16,662 bases of DNA, from contig DPRM01000013.1 of the NCBI GenBank assembly GCA_003537645.1, forward strand, positions 1 to 16,662, read 5' to 3'. The notes beneath the pieces were generated by a model that worked only from the letters and a program-made list of their open reading frames with translations, searched no databases and was not told the origin of the DNA. This document shows, piece by piece, positions 6,501-12,782 of this stretch. This DNA comes from Prolixibacteraceae bacterium (lineage in GTDB: Bacteria > Bacteroidota > Bacteroidia > Bacteroidales > Prolixibacteraceae). Position 1 is the first letter of the stretch; each line of letters starts with the position of its first letter. The position numbers and the translations under genes are program-made.

Positions 6501-8195
6501 ATGCTTCAAAACAACTCAACCATAAAATCGCTCATCGACAAACTTTGGAACAACTTCTGGAGTGGCGGAATCAGCAATCCGCTCACGGCCATTGAGCAAA
6601 TCACCTATTTAATTTTCATGAAACGGTTGGACGATCTGGAAGCCAAGCGTGAACGTGACGCCGAATTTACAGGCGAGAAATATGCGTCGCGTTTCAGCGG
6701 AAAGTATAAAGTGCCGGGCAGTAGCGACGAAATTGATAAAAGCGATTTGCGGTGGAGCAATTTTAAACGCCGCCCAGCCGACGAAATGTTATTGCTCGTA
6801 CAAACCAAAGTTTTTCCGTTTATGAAAGACTTCAATCGTCCAAATCCTAATCCATCTGATTTAATGATTAATGGGACGAAAGAAAAGGATGAAAAAGCAG
6901 AGACAGTTGAAGAATCAGGTCGCCTAAATCATAGTAATCACACAAATCAGGAAAATCATAGTTCAGACAGTTTTACCAAACACATGGCCAATGCCGTGTT
7001 TATTATGCCAAAAGCATCGTTGCTGGTCGAAGCCATTAACATTATTGAGCAGCTTTTTACTGAAATTGAAAAAGATGCCAGCGAAGGCGGACAGGCATTT
7101 CAGGATATACAAGGCGATGTGTACGAATTGTTGTTGAGCGAAATTGCCAGTGCAGGTAAAAACGGACAATTCCGCACCCCGCGCCACATCATTAAACTGA
7201 TGTCGGAACTGGTTGCGCCGCAATTGGGGCAGCGCATGGCCGATCCAAGTAGCGGAACCGGCGGTTTTATCCTGGGATATTATCAGTATATTCTAACCGA
7301 TTTGGTTCGCAAAGCCGATCCGTCGAAATTGGTGGTTGACGAAGATGGTTTTGAACGGGCCACCATGAGCGCTTTTTTGACCGAAAAGGTGAAACAAATA
7401 CTGGAGAAAAGCATGTTTGGTTTCGACATCGATACCACCATGGTGCGCCTCGGGCTGATGAACCTGATGATGCACGGTATTGACGAACCGCGAATTGATT
7501 ACAAAGACACGCTGAGCAAGAGTTTCAACGAAGATGCGCAGTACGACATCATCATGGCTAACCCGCCATTTACGGGCAACATCGACAAAGGCGACATCAA
7601 CGCCAGTTTAAAATTACCGACCACCAAAACCGAACTGCTTTTTGTGGAACGCATTTTTACCATGCTGAAAATGGGTGGAACTTCCGCCGTAATTGTGCCG
7701 CAAGGCGTTTTGTTCGGGAGCGGCAATGCCTTTGTAACGCTCCGGAAAATGCTGATCGAAAAAGCAGAACTGAAAGCGGTAATTGCCATGCCAAGTGGTG
7801 TTTTTAAGCCGTATGCAGGGGTGAGCACTGCCATTTTGATATTTACCAAAGGCGGCGAAACCAACAAGGTTTGGTTTTACGATATGCAGGCCGACGGCTA
7901 CACCCTTGACGACAAACGAAATAAGATTGAAGCCAGCGATTTACCCGACATAGTCATAAAATACAAAAATAGTCGCTCCCTGAGCGCAGTCGAAGGGGAC
8001 AGAAGTGGCAAATACTTCTTTGTTCCCAAAGCCGAAATCATTGAAAACGATTACGATTTAAGCATCAGTAAATACAAGGAAGAAGTTTATGAAGAGGTGG
8101 TTTATGAAAAGCCGGAAGTGATTTTTGGGAAATTGGAAAGTATTGAAAGCAATATTCAAAGTGAATTGGCGGAATTAAAGGAGTTGACAAAATGA
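6501..8195 (+). CDS. hsdM: Type I restriction-modification, DNA adenine methyltransferase M subunit
   Basis: The 564-residue modification subunit; with HsdS it transfers methyl groups from S-adenosylmethionine to adenine N6 at the recognition site. The N-terminal helical HsdM_N domain covers about 8-160. QFRTPRHI (223-230) opens the methyltransferase domain, with SAM-binding motif I DPSSGTGGF at 248-256 and catalytic motif IV NPPF at 354-357. All key residues are intact. Odd points: residues about 114-156 form a polar insert where relatives pass almost directly to the FTKHM segment, and it contains a 9-nt repeat encoding NHSNHTNQENH. Residues 493-499 (SLSAVEG) are encoded by DNA resembling a known dispersed repeat. 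Both stay in frame. Codon use and GC resemble hsdR and are higher than in the nested pair. The stop overlaps the hsdS start by 4 nt (ATGA), implying translational coupling. Confidence 0.95.
   Translation: MLQNNSTIKSLIDKLWNNFWSGGISNPLTAIEQITYLIFMKRLDDLEAKRERDAEFTGEKYASRFSGKYKVPGSSDEIDKSDLRWSNFKRRPADEMLLLVQTKVFPFMKDFNRPNPNPSDLMINGTKEKDEKAETVEESGRLNHSNHTNQENHSSDSFTKHMANAVFIMPKASLLVEAINIIEQLFTEIEKDASEGGQAFQDIQGDVYELLLSEIASAGKNGQFRTPRHIIKLMSELVAPQLGQRMADPSSGTGGFILGYYQYILTDLVRKADPSKLVVDEDGFERATMSAFLTEKVKQILEKSMFGFDIDTTMVRLGLMNLMMHGIDEPRIDYKDTLSKSFNEDAQYDIIMANPPFTGNIDKGDINASLKLPTTKTELLFVERIFTMLKMGGTSAVIVPQGVLFGSGNAFVTLRKMLIEKAELKAVIAMPSGVFKPYAGVSTAILIFTKGGETNKVWFYDMQADGYTLDDKRNKIEASDLPDIVIKYKNSRSLSAVEGDRSGKYFFVPKAEIIENDYDLSISKYKEEVYEEVVYEKPEVIFGKLESIESNIQSELAELKELTK
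6927..6962 (+). repeat. In-frame 9-nt tandem repeat inside hsdM (four copies)
   Basis: Four consecutive 9-mers share the first five bases: AATCATAGT, AATCACACA, AATCAGGAA, AATCATAGT. The period is a multiple of three, so the array keeps the hsdM frame and encodes a run of Asn/His/Gln residues (NHSNHTNQENHS) in a linker before the conserved FTKHM segment. It is low-complexity and probably outside the catalytic fold. Confidence 0.85.
7976..8000 (+). repeat. Dispersed-repeat-like segment embedded in hsdM
   Basis: The core CCCTGAGCGCAGTCGAAGGG (7978-7997) resembles a short intergenic repeat I recall from Bacteroidota and other phyla, usually flanked by GTC/GAC-type ends. The outer CCCT and AGGG can pair. 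Here it sits within the coding frame, giving SLSAVEGD just before the conserved YFFVPKAEI segment. Identification is by memory, without a search. Confidence 0.5.
8177..8183 (+). promoter_or_regulatory. Shine-Dalgarno site for hsdS
   Basis: AAAGGAG lies 8 nt before the hsdS ATG (8192), inside the end of hsdM. Such a strong site is unusual in Bacteroidota and supports this ATG, which overlaps the hsdM stop. Confidence 0.6.
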
Positions 8196-10012
8196 GGCTT
8201 GAAAAAATTTGCCATATAAATAGCGGTGGAACTCCTTCAAGAGGAAAAAATCATTTTTATGGAGGAGATATTCCTTGGGCTAAGATTTCTGATATTGAGA
8301 ATTCAGTCAACGGGATTTTAACAGAAACAGAAGAGAAAATTACAGAAGAGGGTCTTAAAAGTATTGGAAATAGAATCTTTCCTAAGGGGACATTGCTCTT
8401 TGCTATGTATGGTTCAATTGGGAAAGTTGCTATTACAGGCCGAGAACTCGCTACCAATCAGGCAATACTTGGTATCAGACCTAAAGGAAACAAAGAAATT
8501 TATCTACCATATCTGAAAGTTTGGTTTGAAAGCAATAAGCAAAAATTAATCAATCAGGGAAGAGGTGTTGCATTACAAAATCTTTCAGCAACAATTATTA
8601 GAAATTTAGAAGTTCCACTACCTTCATTCTCCGATCAACTTCACATTGCCAACATTTTAAGCAAAGCCGAAAATCTGATAACCCAGCGCAAACAAAGCAT
8701 TGCCTTGCTTGATGAGTATTTGAAAAGTACGTTTTTGGAGATGTTTGGAGATCCGGTGAGGAATGAGAAAGGTTGGAAAATAATTCCTTTCACAAAAAGT
8801 GGTCAATTTAATAGTGGAGGCACTCCAAGTAAAGCCGAAAGCAAATTTTGGGAAGGAACTTTCCCTTGGCTAAGCCCAAAAGACATGAAAGTCTCTACAA
8901 TAAAAGACTCACAAGACCATATTTCGGATTTAGTTTTTAAAGAAACTAATCAAAAACGCATTGCTCCTAATCACCTACTGATTGTTGTGAGAGGTATGAT
9001 TCTAGCACATTCATTTCCTTTAGCAATAAACACAGTTGAGATAGCTATCAATCAGGATATGAAGGCAATAAAACCCATTAAAGATCTGAACATATTCTAC
9101 TTTCAACATTGTCTACATGCCTTGAAAAGACAAATTCTTGATCTCATAACTTCTGCAGGACATGGAACAAAAAGATTTGATTCATCAGCCATGCAAATGT
9201 TGAATATCCCAATACCACCACTTTCCCTCCAAACCCAATTCGCCCAAATCGTAGAAAAAACAGGAGCGCTCAAAGTGCAATACCAAAACAGTTTGCTGGA
9301 GTTGGAGAATTTGTATGGTAGTTTAAGCCAGCGTGCATTTCGGGGCGAATTAACCCTAACCCAGGCAGAAGAACAGGTTTTAATGGCGGCAGAACCGGAG
9401 GCGATGTATGGGGGAGAGATTGAATTCACACCAAAGAAATGTGACTCAACCGAAAGAGTTATTCTTGCCGGTCATATTATAAACAAGACGAATAAAGAGG
9501 ATTTTGGCCGTGTTAAATTCCAAAAGCTTCTGCACCTGACAGAATACTTTTGCAAAATAGATATTGATTCTAACTTTTCGAAAAATGTAGCTGGTCCTCA
9601 CGATAGGCCATTAATTAACGAAATTGAATCCACATTAGAACGTTATCGGTTTTACGATATCAATCAATCTTGCAAAGGCAATCATAAAGTCAATTACAGG
9701 GCGCTGAGTTCGGTTGACGAACTGGAAGATATTTTTAACACCACTTTTGAATCGGAAAGAGAAAGAATTGATGCATTTCTGTCAAAGTTCAGAAAATCAT
9801 CGTGGGAACAATGCGAAATTATTTCAACTCTTTACGCTGTTTGGAATAATCGGCTGATTCTGAACCAAAAAATTACTGACGATCTATTGAAACAGGACTT
9901 CCTGGATTGGGATGCACAAAAAATAAAATACATGGATCGGTTGGATGGCGCATTGCAATGGATGGAAGATAAAGGAGTAATACCCGTCGGTTGGGGTAAG
10001 TTGATCAAATAA
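8192..10012 (+). CDS. hsdS: Type I specificity subunit with extra C-terminal Panacea-like domain
   Basis: The DNA-recognition subunit, two half-sites plus a fused tail (606 residues; usual HsdS is about 400-450). TRD1 spans about 6-145 and opens with INSGGTPSRG; the first conserved helix follows at 147-190 (ANILSKAENLITQRKQSIAL). TRD2 spans about 203-340 and opens with the matching FNSGGTPSKA; the second helix is at 345-390 and ends in the usual SQRAFRGELT. After a linker comes an unusual domain (418-606) with GRVKFQKLLHLTEYF (439-453) and AGPHDRPLINEIE (467-479). These echo the KLQKLL and GP-type motifs of Panacea/DUF4065 antitoxin proteins. The SWEQCEIISTLYAVWNNR segment (537-554) and the WGK C-terminus look conserved. 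The frame is unbroken, so the fusion is genuine. The TRD parts are AT-rich. HsdS binds a distinct split target through each TRD; the targets cannot be predicted here. Confidence 0.9.
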   Translation: MRLEKICHINSGGTPSRGKNHFYGGDIPWAKISDIENSVNGILTETEEKITEEGLKSIGNRIFPKGTLLFAMYGSIGKVAITGRELATNQAILGIRPKGNKEIYLPYLKVWFESNKQKLINQGRGVALQNLSATIIRNLEVPLPSFSDQLHIANILSKAENLITQRKQSIALLDEYLKSTFLEMFGDPVRNEKGWKIIPFTKSGQFNSGGTPSKAESKFWEGTFPWLSPKDMKVSTIKDSQDHISDLVFKETNQKRIAPNHLLIVVRGMILAHSFPLAINTVEIAINQDMKAIKPIKDLNIFYFQHCLHALKRQILDLITSAGHGTKRFDSSAMQMLNIPIPPLSLQTQFAQIVEKTGALKVQYQNSLLELENLYGSLSQRAFRGELTLTQAEEQVLMAAEPEAMYGGEIEFTPKKCDSTERVILAGHIINKTNKEDFGRVKFQKLLHLTEYFCKIDIDSNFSKNVAGPHDRPLINEIESTLERYRFYDINQSCKGNHKVNYRALSSVDELEDIFNTTFESERERIDAFLSKFRKSSWEQCEIISTLYAVWNNRLILNQKITDDLLKQDFLDWDAQKIKYMDRLDGALQWMEDKGVIPVGWGKLIK

Positions 10013-10044
10013 ATACTAGTCCGAGCAAATAAATAAAACTGGCT

Positions 10045-11106
10045 ATGGAAGTAAAATTCTTCGACATACAAAGCTGGAACGAACAACAATGGTTCAATAC
10101 TGGGGGAACCCGGGATAAAAAGTATGTTCAAAGCCCTGATGGAGAATTTTATTACTTCAAAACCTCGATGCTAAAACCCGGGAAAGACTATAAATATGAG
10201 TTTTGGAGCGAGGTTATTGCCTCACAAATAGGTCTTTTGTATGGTTTCGATATGTTACCCTATGATGTCGCCTTCGATGGTGTGAAGGTTGGTTGCATCA
10301 GTAAATCGATGTTTACGCCTGGGCAGGAAGAACTTATTGAAGGAGGAAAATTTCTACAGGCATTCGATAATACCTTTGATCCGTCAGATCGGCAACTTCG
10401 CAAAATGTACTCTTTCCAATTGATAGAAAGCACATTGAAATTTTTCGACTACGATAAAACGATCAAGGATATCGTCGAGATTCTGGTTTTTGATGCTTTG
10501 ATCGGAAATAGTGATCGACATCAGGAAAATTGGGCATTTATTATAGAGTTAACTCTTGTGAGTCATGGAATTAAAAGTATTGAAGATTTGGTAAAAGCGA
10601 AGAAAATGGATTCATTTCCTTTGCTTTTCAGAAACCTTATTAAGAAAGTGCTGTTAAATAAAGATGAGTCAGGCTTAAATGAGACTGGTAAGCAAATGAA
10701 ATTGCATTTCAATAAAAATGTCCGGTTTTCACCAATTTACGATAGTGGCAGCAGCTTGGGTCGCGAATTGGTAGAGCATAAAGTTGAATCAATGCTCAAG
10801 AATAATCAGGAATTGGAGGCTTACATAAACAGAGGGGAATCAGAAATACACTGGGAAAAAGAAAAACCAAAGTTTTTCAAAATGATCGAATACATTAAAC
10901 AAAGCCAATATGCCCCTGAGTTAATCAAAATTCTGAACCGAATAAAAGCAAATCACGATAAAGAGAAAATTGAAACTATCATAAATACGATTGACAATTG
11001 TGTACCACCTGAATTAGAATTCTGCAAAATTCCTCCAAACAGAAAGGAATTATTAGTAATATTGGTAGCTTTGCGGTTCGAAAAATTAATGCATTACTTA
11101 GCTTGA
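10045..11106 (+). CDS. HipA-like serine/threonine kinase (short, kinase domain only)
   Basis: A 353-residue protein with the HipA/CtkA-type kinase core but without the HipA N-terminal domain; E. coli HipA is about 440 residues. Visible landmarks: glycine-rich GGTRDKKY at 20-27, candidate ATP lysine Lys39 in YYFKTSM, a conserved acidic helix around Glu56 (FWSEVIAS), catalytic loop NSDRHQEN at 155-162 with Asp157, and the metal-binding YDSG at 232-235 (Asp233), equivalent to DFG. All catalytic positions seem present, so activity is likely. Known relatives phosphorylate translation components (HipA: glutamyl-tRNA synthetase), but the substrate here is unknown. The start at 10045 lies 32 nt after hsdS. 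The stop overlaps the TTG start of the HIRAN gene by 4 nt, so the two are likely co-translated. The gene is AT-rich relative to hsdM. Confidence 0.85.
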   Translation: MEVKFFDIQSWNEQQWFNTGGTRDKKYVQSPDGEFYYFKTSMLKPGKDYKYEFWSEVIASQIGLLYGFDMLPYDVAFDGVKVGCISKSMFTPGQEELIEGGKFLQAFDNTFDPSDRQLRKMYSFQLIESTLKFFDYDKTIKDIVEILVFDALIGNSDRHQENWAFIIELTLVSHGIKSIEDLVKAKKMDSFPLLFRNLIKKVLLNKDESGLNETGKQMKLHFNKNVRFSPIYDSGSSLGRELVEHKVESMLKNNQELEAYINRGESEIHWEKEKPKFFKMIEYIKQSQYAPELIKILNRIKANHDKEKIETIINTIDNCVPPELEFCKIPPNRKELLVILVALRFEKLMHYLA

Positions 11107-11759
11107 AATCAATAGGAAACATATATCTCTGCTGGCGAAAAGGCCAATCACACCGCAGGCATTTAGTTGGAATTATCCGGCGAAATGCTACCGAAGGAGT
11201 GCGCTTTTCCTATATCAAGAAAAATATTCAGGCAGCCATTCAGGATGGGTTCTCTCCTTATACCGAGTTTCCTGATGTTGAAAAAATATATACCGATAAT
11301 GTATTGGATATTTTCGGTCAGAGACTAATGAAATCTGAACGTACAGACATTCAGTCGTTTTATGATTTCTGGGAAATTAAACCTGAATTTAAGACTGATA
11401 AATATTATTTGTTGGCACATACTCAAGGAATGGTCACTACTGACAACTTTGAGTTTTTAGCGGATTATAAAGTCCGTAAAGATTTATCATTTGTTACTGA
11501 TTTGGCTAGTGTTCGGTCTCGTAAAATTATGCCCGGATCAATAAAAGTTGGTGATTTCCTGACATTTGAAACAGAGCCCGAAAATGAATTTGATAAATAT
11601 GCTGTGAAGGTATTTAAAGATGGCATTCAGGTGGGCTATATTAAAAAAATTCACTCCCGTGTTTTTTTTCCTGGTAGTGCCAAAAACTTGAAGATAAAAG
11701 TAAAAGCATTAGATCAAAACGGTATTATCAGCAGGATTTTCGTTAAGGTTAGTTTTTAA
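11103..11759 (+). CDS. HIRAN-domain protein with HipA-N/HipS-like N-terminus
   Basis: A 218-residue two-part protein. Residues about 5-95 (IYLCWRKG, GVRFSYIKK, GFSPYTEFPD, FGQRLMKSERTD, LLAHTQG) follow the pattern of the N-terminal subdomain of HipA, known as HipS when encoded separately. Residues about 120-215 are a HIRAN domain: MPGSIKVGDFLTFETEPEN then EFDKYAVKVFKDGIQVGYI. HIRAN domains bind free 3' DNA ends in SNF2/Rad5-type proteins. The start is a TTG at 11103 overlapping the kinase stop (TTGA). No ATG fits without losing the first domain, and the overlap supports TTG. Context suggests it is the partner, possibly inhibitor or sensor, of the kinase just upstream. No catalytic residues are visible. 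The HIRAN call is firm; the HipS resemblance is moderate. No hsd gene follows it. Confidence 0.78.
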   Translation: MKSIGNIYLCWRKGQSHRRHLVGIIRRNATEGVRFSYIKKNIQAAIQDGFSPYTEFPDVEKIYTDNVLDIFGQRLMKSERTDIQSFYDFWEIKPEFKTDKYYLLAHTQGMVTTDNFEFLADYKVRKDLSFVTDLASVRSRKIMPGSIKVGDFLTFETEPENEFDKYAVKVFKDGIQVGYIKKIHSRVFFPGSAKNLKIKVKALDQNGIISRIFVKVSF

Positions 11760-11922
11760 CGCTTTACTTTTTTTACACTATTCACTTTTATTATTCATTT
11801 AAATTTAAGCGTCTAGGAGTTCGATATTTATATGATCTCTTTGATGTTTAAATACCATAGAGAGGTACTACTCTCACTCAATTATTCTCCAAAGTTATCT
11901 CCGCATCCCGGAAAGGTCAAGG

Positions 11923-11958
11923 GAGCTTTTCTGCTTCCTGAATGGAAATGAAAAGCTC
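11923..11958. repeat. Perfect 9-bp inverted repeat with 18-nt loop
   Basis: GAGCTTTTC at 11923-11931 pairs with GAAAAGCTC at 11950-11958. No T-run follows in either direction, so a rho-independent terminator is not supported. It could be part of a REP-like unit or an mRNA structure. Confidence 0.6.
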
Positions 11959-11986
11959 ACTCCGTGCTCGGTCACCTTTTTGAGCT

Positions 11987-12005
11987 CCCTCTCCTTCGGT
12001 GAGGG
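11987..12005. repeat. REP-like GC-rich hairpin, intergenic
   Basis: CCCTCTCC pairs with GGTGAGGG across a TTC loop with one T-T mismatch. The following GCTGGGGAGAGG (12005-12016) extends a pattern I recall as a common dispersed intergenic repeat in Bacteroidota (CCCTCTCC...GAGGG.TGGGG.GAGG). Recognition is by memory. Confidence 0.55.
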
Positions 12006-12138
12006 CTGGGGAGAGGCTTTTCTTTCAAAAACCTGACATTCGCCCTGTGACTAGAATCCTGTCTGCTCAATGTGCAATTGGCTCAAAATTAATTGGAGAG
12101 CCAGCCATAAAAAACCCTCAGGGCAGAGGTGACATAAA

Positions 12139-12612
12139 ATGCAAAATAATTTATTTACTCCGGTGCCAATGTACAATTCAACCTTGGCCGAAATCGAAAT
12201 CAGTTACAAACCAAAGTACAAAGCATCAGAACTGCCAAAGGTGATTACTTCGGGTGATGCTTACGAATGCTTAAAGGATGTTTTTCCCAGCCTGGACTAC
12301 CGGGAATACTTTTACATACTTTGTTTGAACCGGAACAACAAAGTGCTGGGCTACTGCCAGATTTCAGCAGGAGGTTTATGTGGCACAGTTGCAGATGTGC
12401 GAATGATTATGCAAACAGCCTTGAAATCAAACAGTTGCTCCATAGTCTTGAGTCACTGCCACCCCTCAGGGAACCTGATACCCAGTGAAGCTGATAAAGA
12501 GTTGACCAAAAAGATCAAAGAAGCCGGAAAGGTACTCGACATCGCGGTGCTGGATCATCTGATTCTGACTTCTGAAAAATATTTTTCATTTGCCGATGAA
12601 GGATTGATGTAG
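12139..12612 (+). CDS. Short RadC-like JAB/MPN-domain protein
   Basis: A 157-residue protein covering the JAB/MPN domain of RadC without its N-terminal helix-hairpin-helix part; short forms of this kind are common in mobile and accessory regions of Bacteroidota. The JAMM zinc site is readable: Glu56 (REYFYILCLNR), His106 and His108 in SHCHPSGN, Ser110, and Asp119 (PSEADKEL). The C-terminus VLDHLILTSEKYFSFADEG is typical. Most relatives have HNHPSGN; here the middle residue is Cys, which is not a metal ligand. Despite the name, RadC proteins have no proven repair role and their substrate is unknown. The start at 12139 has AGAGG at 12125-12129; a second in-frame ATG at 12169 is less likely. It stands alone between the defence genes and the receptor block. 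Confidence 0.88.
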   Translation: MQNNLFTPVPMYNSTLAEIEISYKPKYKASELPKVITSGDAYECLKDVFPSLDYREYFYILCLNRNNKVLGYCQISAGGLCGTVADVRMIMQTALKSNSCSIVLSHCHPSGNLIPSEADKELTKKIKEAGKVLDIAVLDHLILTSEKYFSFADEGLM

Positions 12613-12636
12613 AAAAAGGCTTCGGCCTTTTTTTTT
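12613..12636 (+). terminator. Rho-independent terminator after the RadC-like gene
   Basis: Immediately after the TAG stop, AAAAAGGC (12613-12620) and GCCTTTTT (12625-12632) form a perfect stem around a UUCG tetraloop closed by C-G, followed by more Ts (nine in total). This is a classic strong terminator for plus-strand transcription. Confidence 0.92.
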
Positions 12637-12750
12637 ATTCATTTCGTTCAAATCGAAATTGCAGGATCAAAAGAACCCCCACCAGTAACGTCAAAATTAA
12701 GTTAGATTGGTTCCCTAAGCGTTGAACGAATTTAATCTTTCCATTTTTTT

Positions 12751-12780
12751 ATTGATGGCTAATCATGCTAAAACATCAAT
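12751..12780. repeat. 7-bp inverted repeat just downstream of the receptor gene
   Basis: ATTGATG (12751-12757) pairs with CATCAAT (12774-12780) around a 16-nt loop. The adjacent homopolymer is a T-run before the stem on the plus strand, so it is not a standard terminator in either direction. Possibly mRNA 3'-end structure. Confidence 0.35.
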
Positions 12781-12782
12781 GG

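Larger units (their letters stand above)
11760..12138. other. 379-nt hairpin-rich, gene-free gap
   Basis: No gene is supported here. Contents: an AT-rich stretch (11760-11880) after the HIRAN gene; a 9-bp inverted repeat GAGCTTTTC/GAAAAGCTC (11923-11931 and 11950-11958); a GC-rich hairpin (11987-12005); a weak stem TGGCTC/GAGCCA (12079-12084 and 12098-12103); and a good AGAGG ribosome site at 12125-12129 for the next gene. An 81-codon frame beginning at 11999 runs across the radC-like gene in another frame and looks like a shadow. Confidence 0.6.

Noticed and set aside
10045..11759. Classic HipAB toxin-antitoxin pair
   Set aside because: No helix-turn-helix HipB is encoded nearby and the kinase lacks the HipA N-terminal domain; the partner is HIRAN-containing.
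12050..12110. tRNA-like segment with GAATCCTG text
   Set aside because: No cloverleaf could be built: no acceptor stem or anticodon arm pairs with it.
11999..12244. 81-codon plus-strand frame overlapping the RadC-like gene
   Set aside because: It runs out of frame across a clearly conserved gene, begins inside a hairpin repeat and has no recognisable protein pattern.
940..12782. Integrase, transposase or recombinase marking a mobile island
   Set aside because: No such gene was found in any frame within the accessory block; mobility can only be inferred from composition and repeats.
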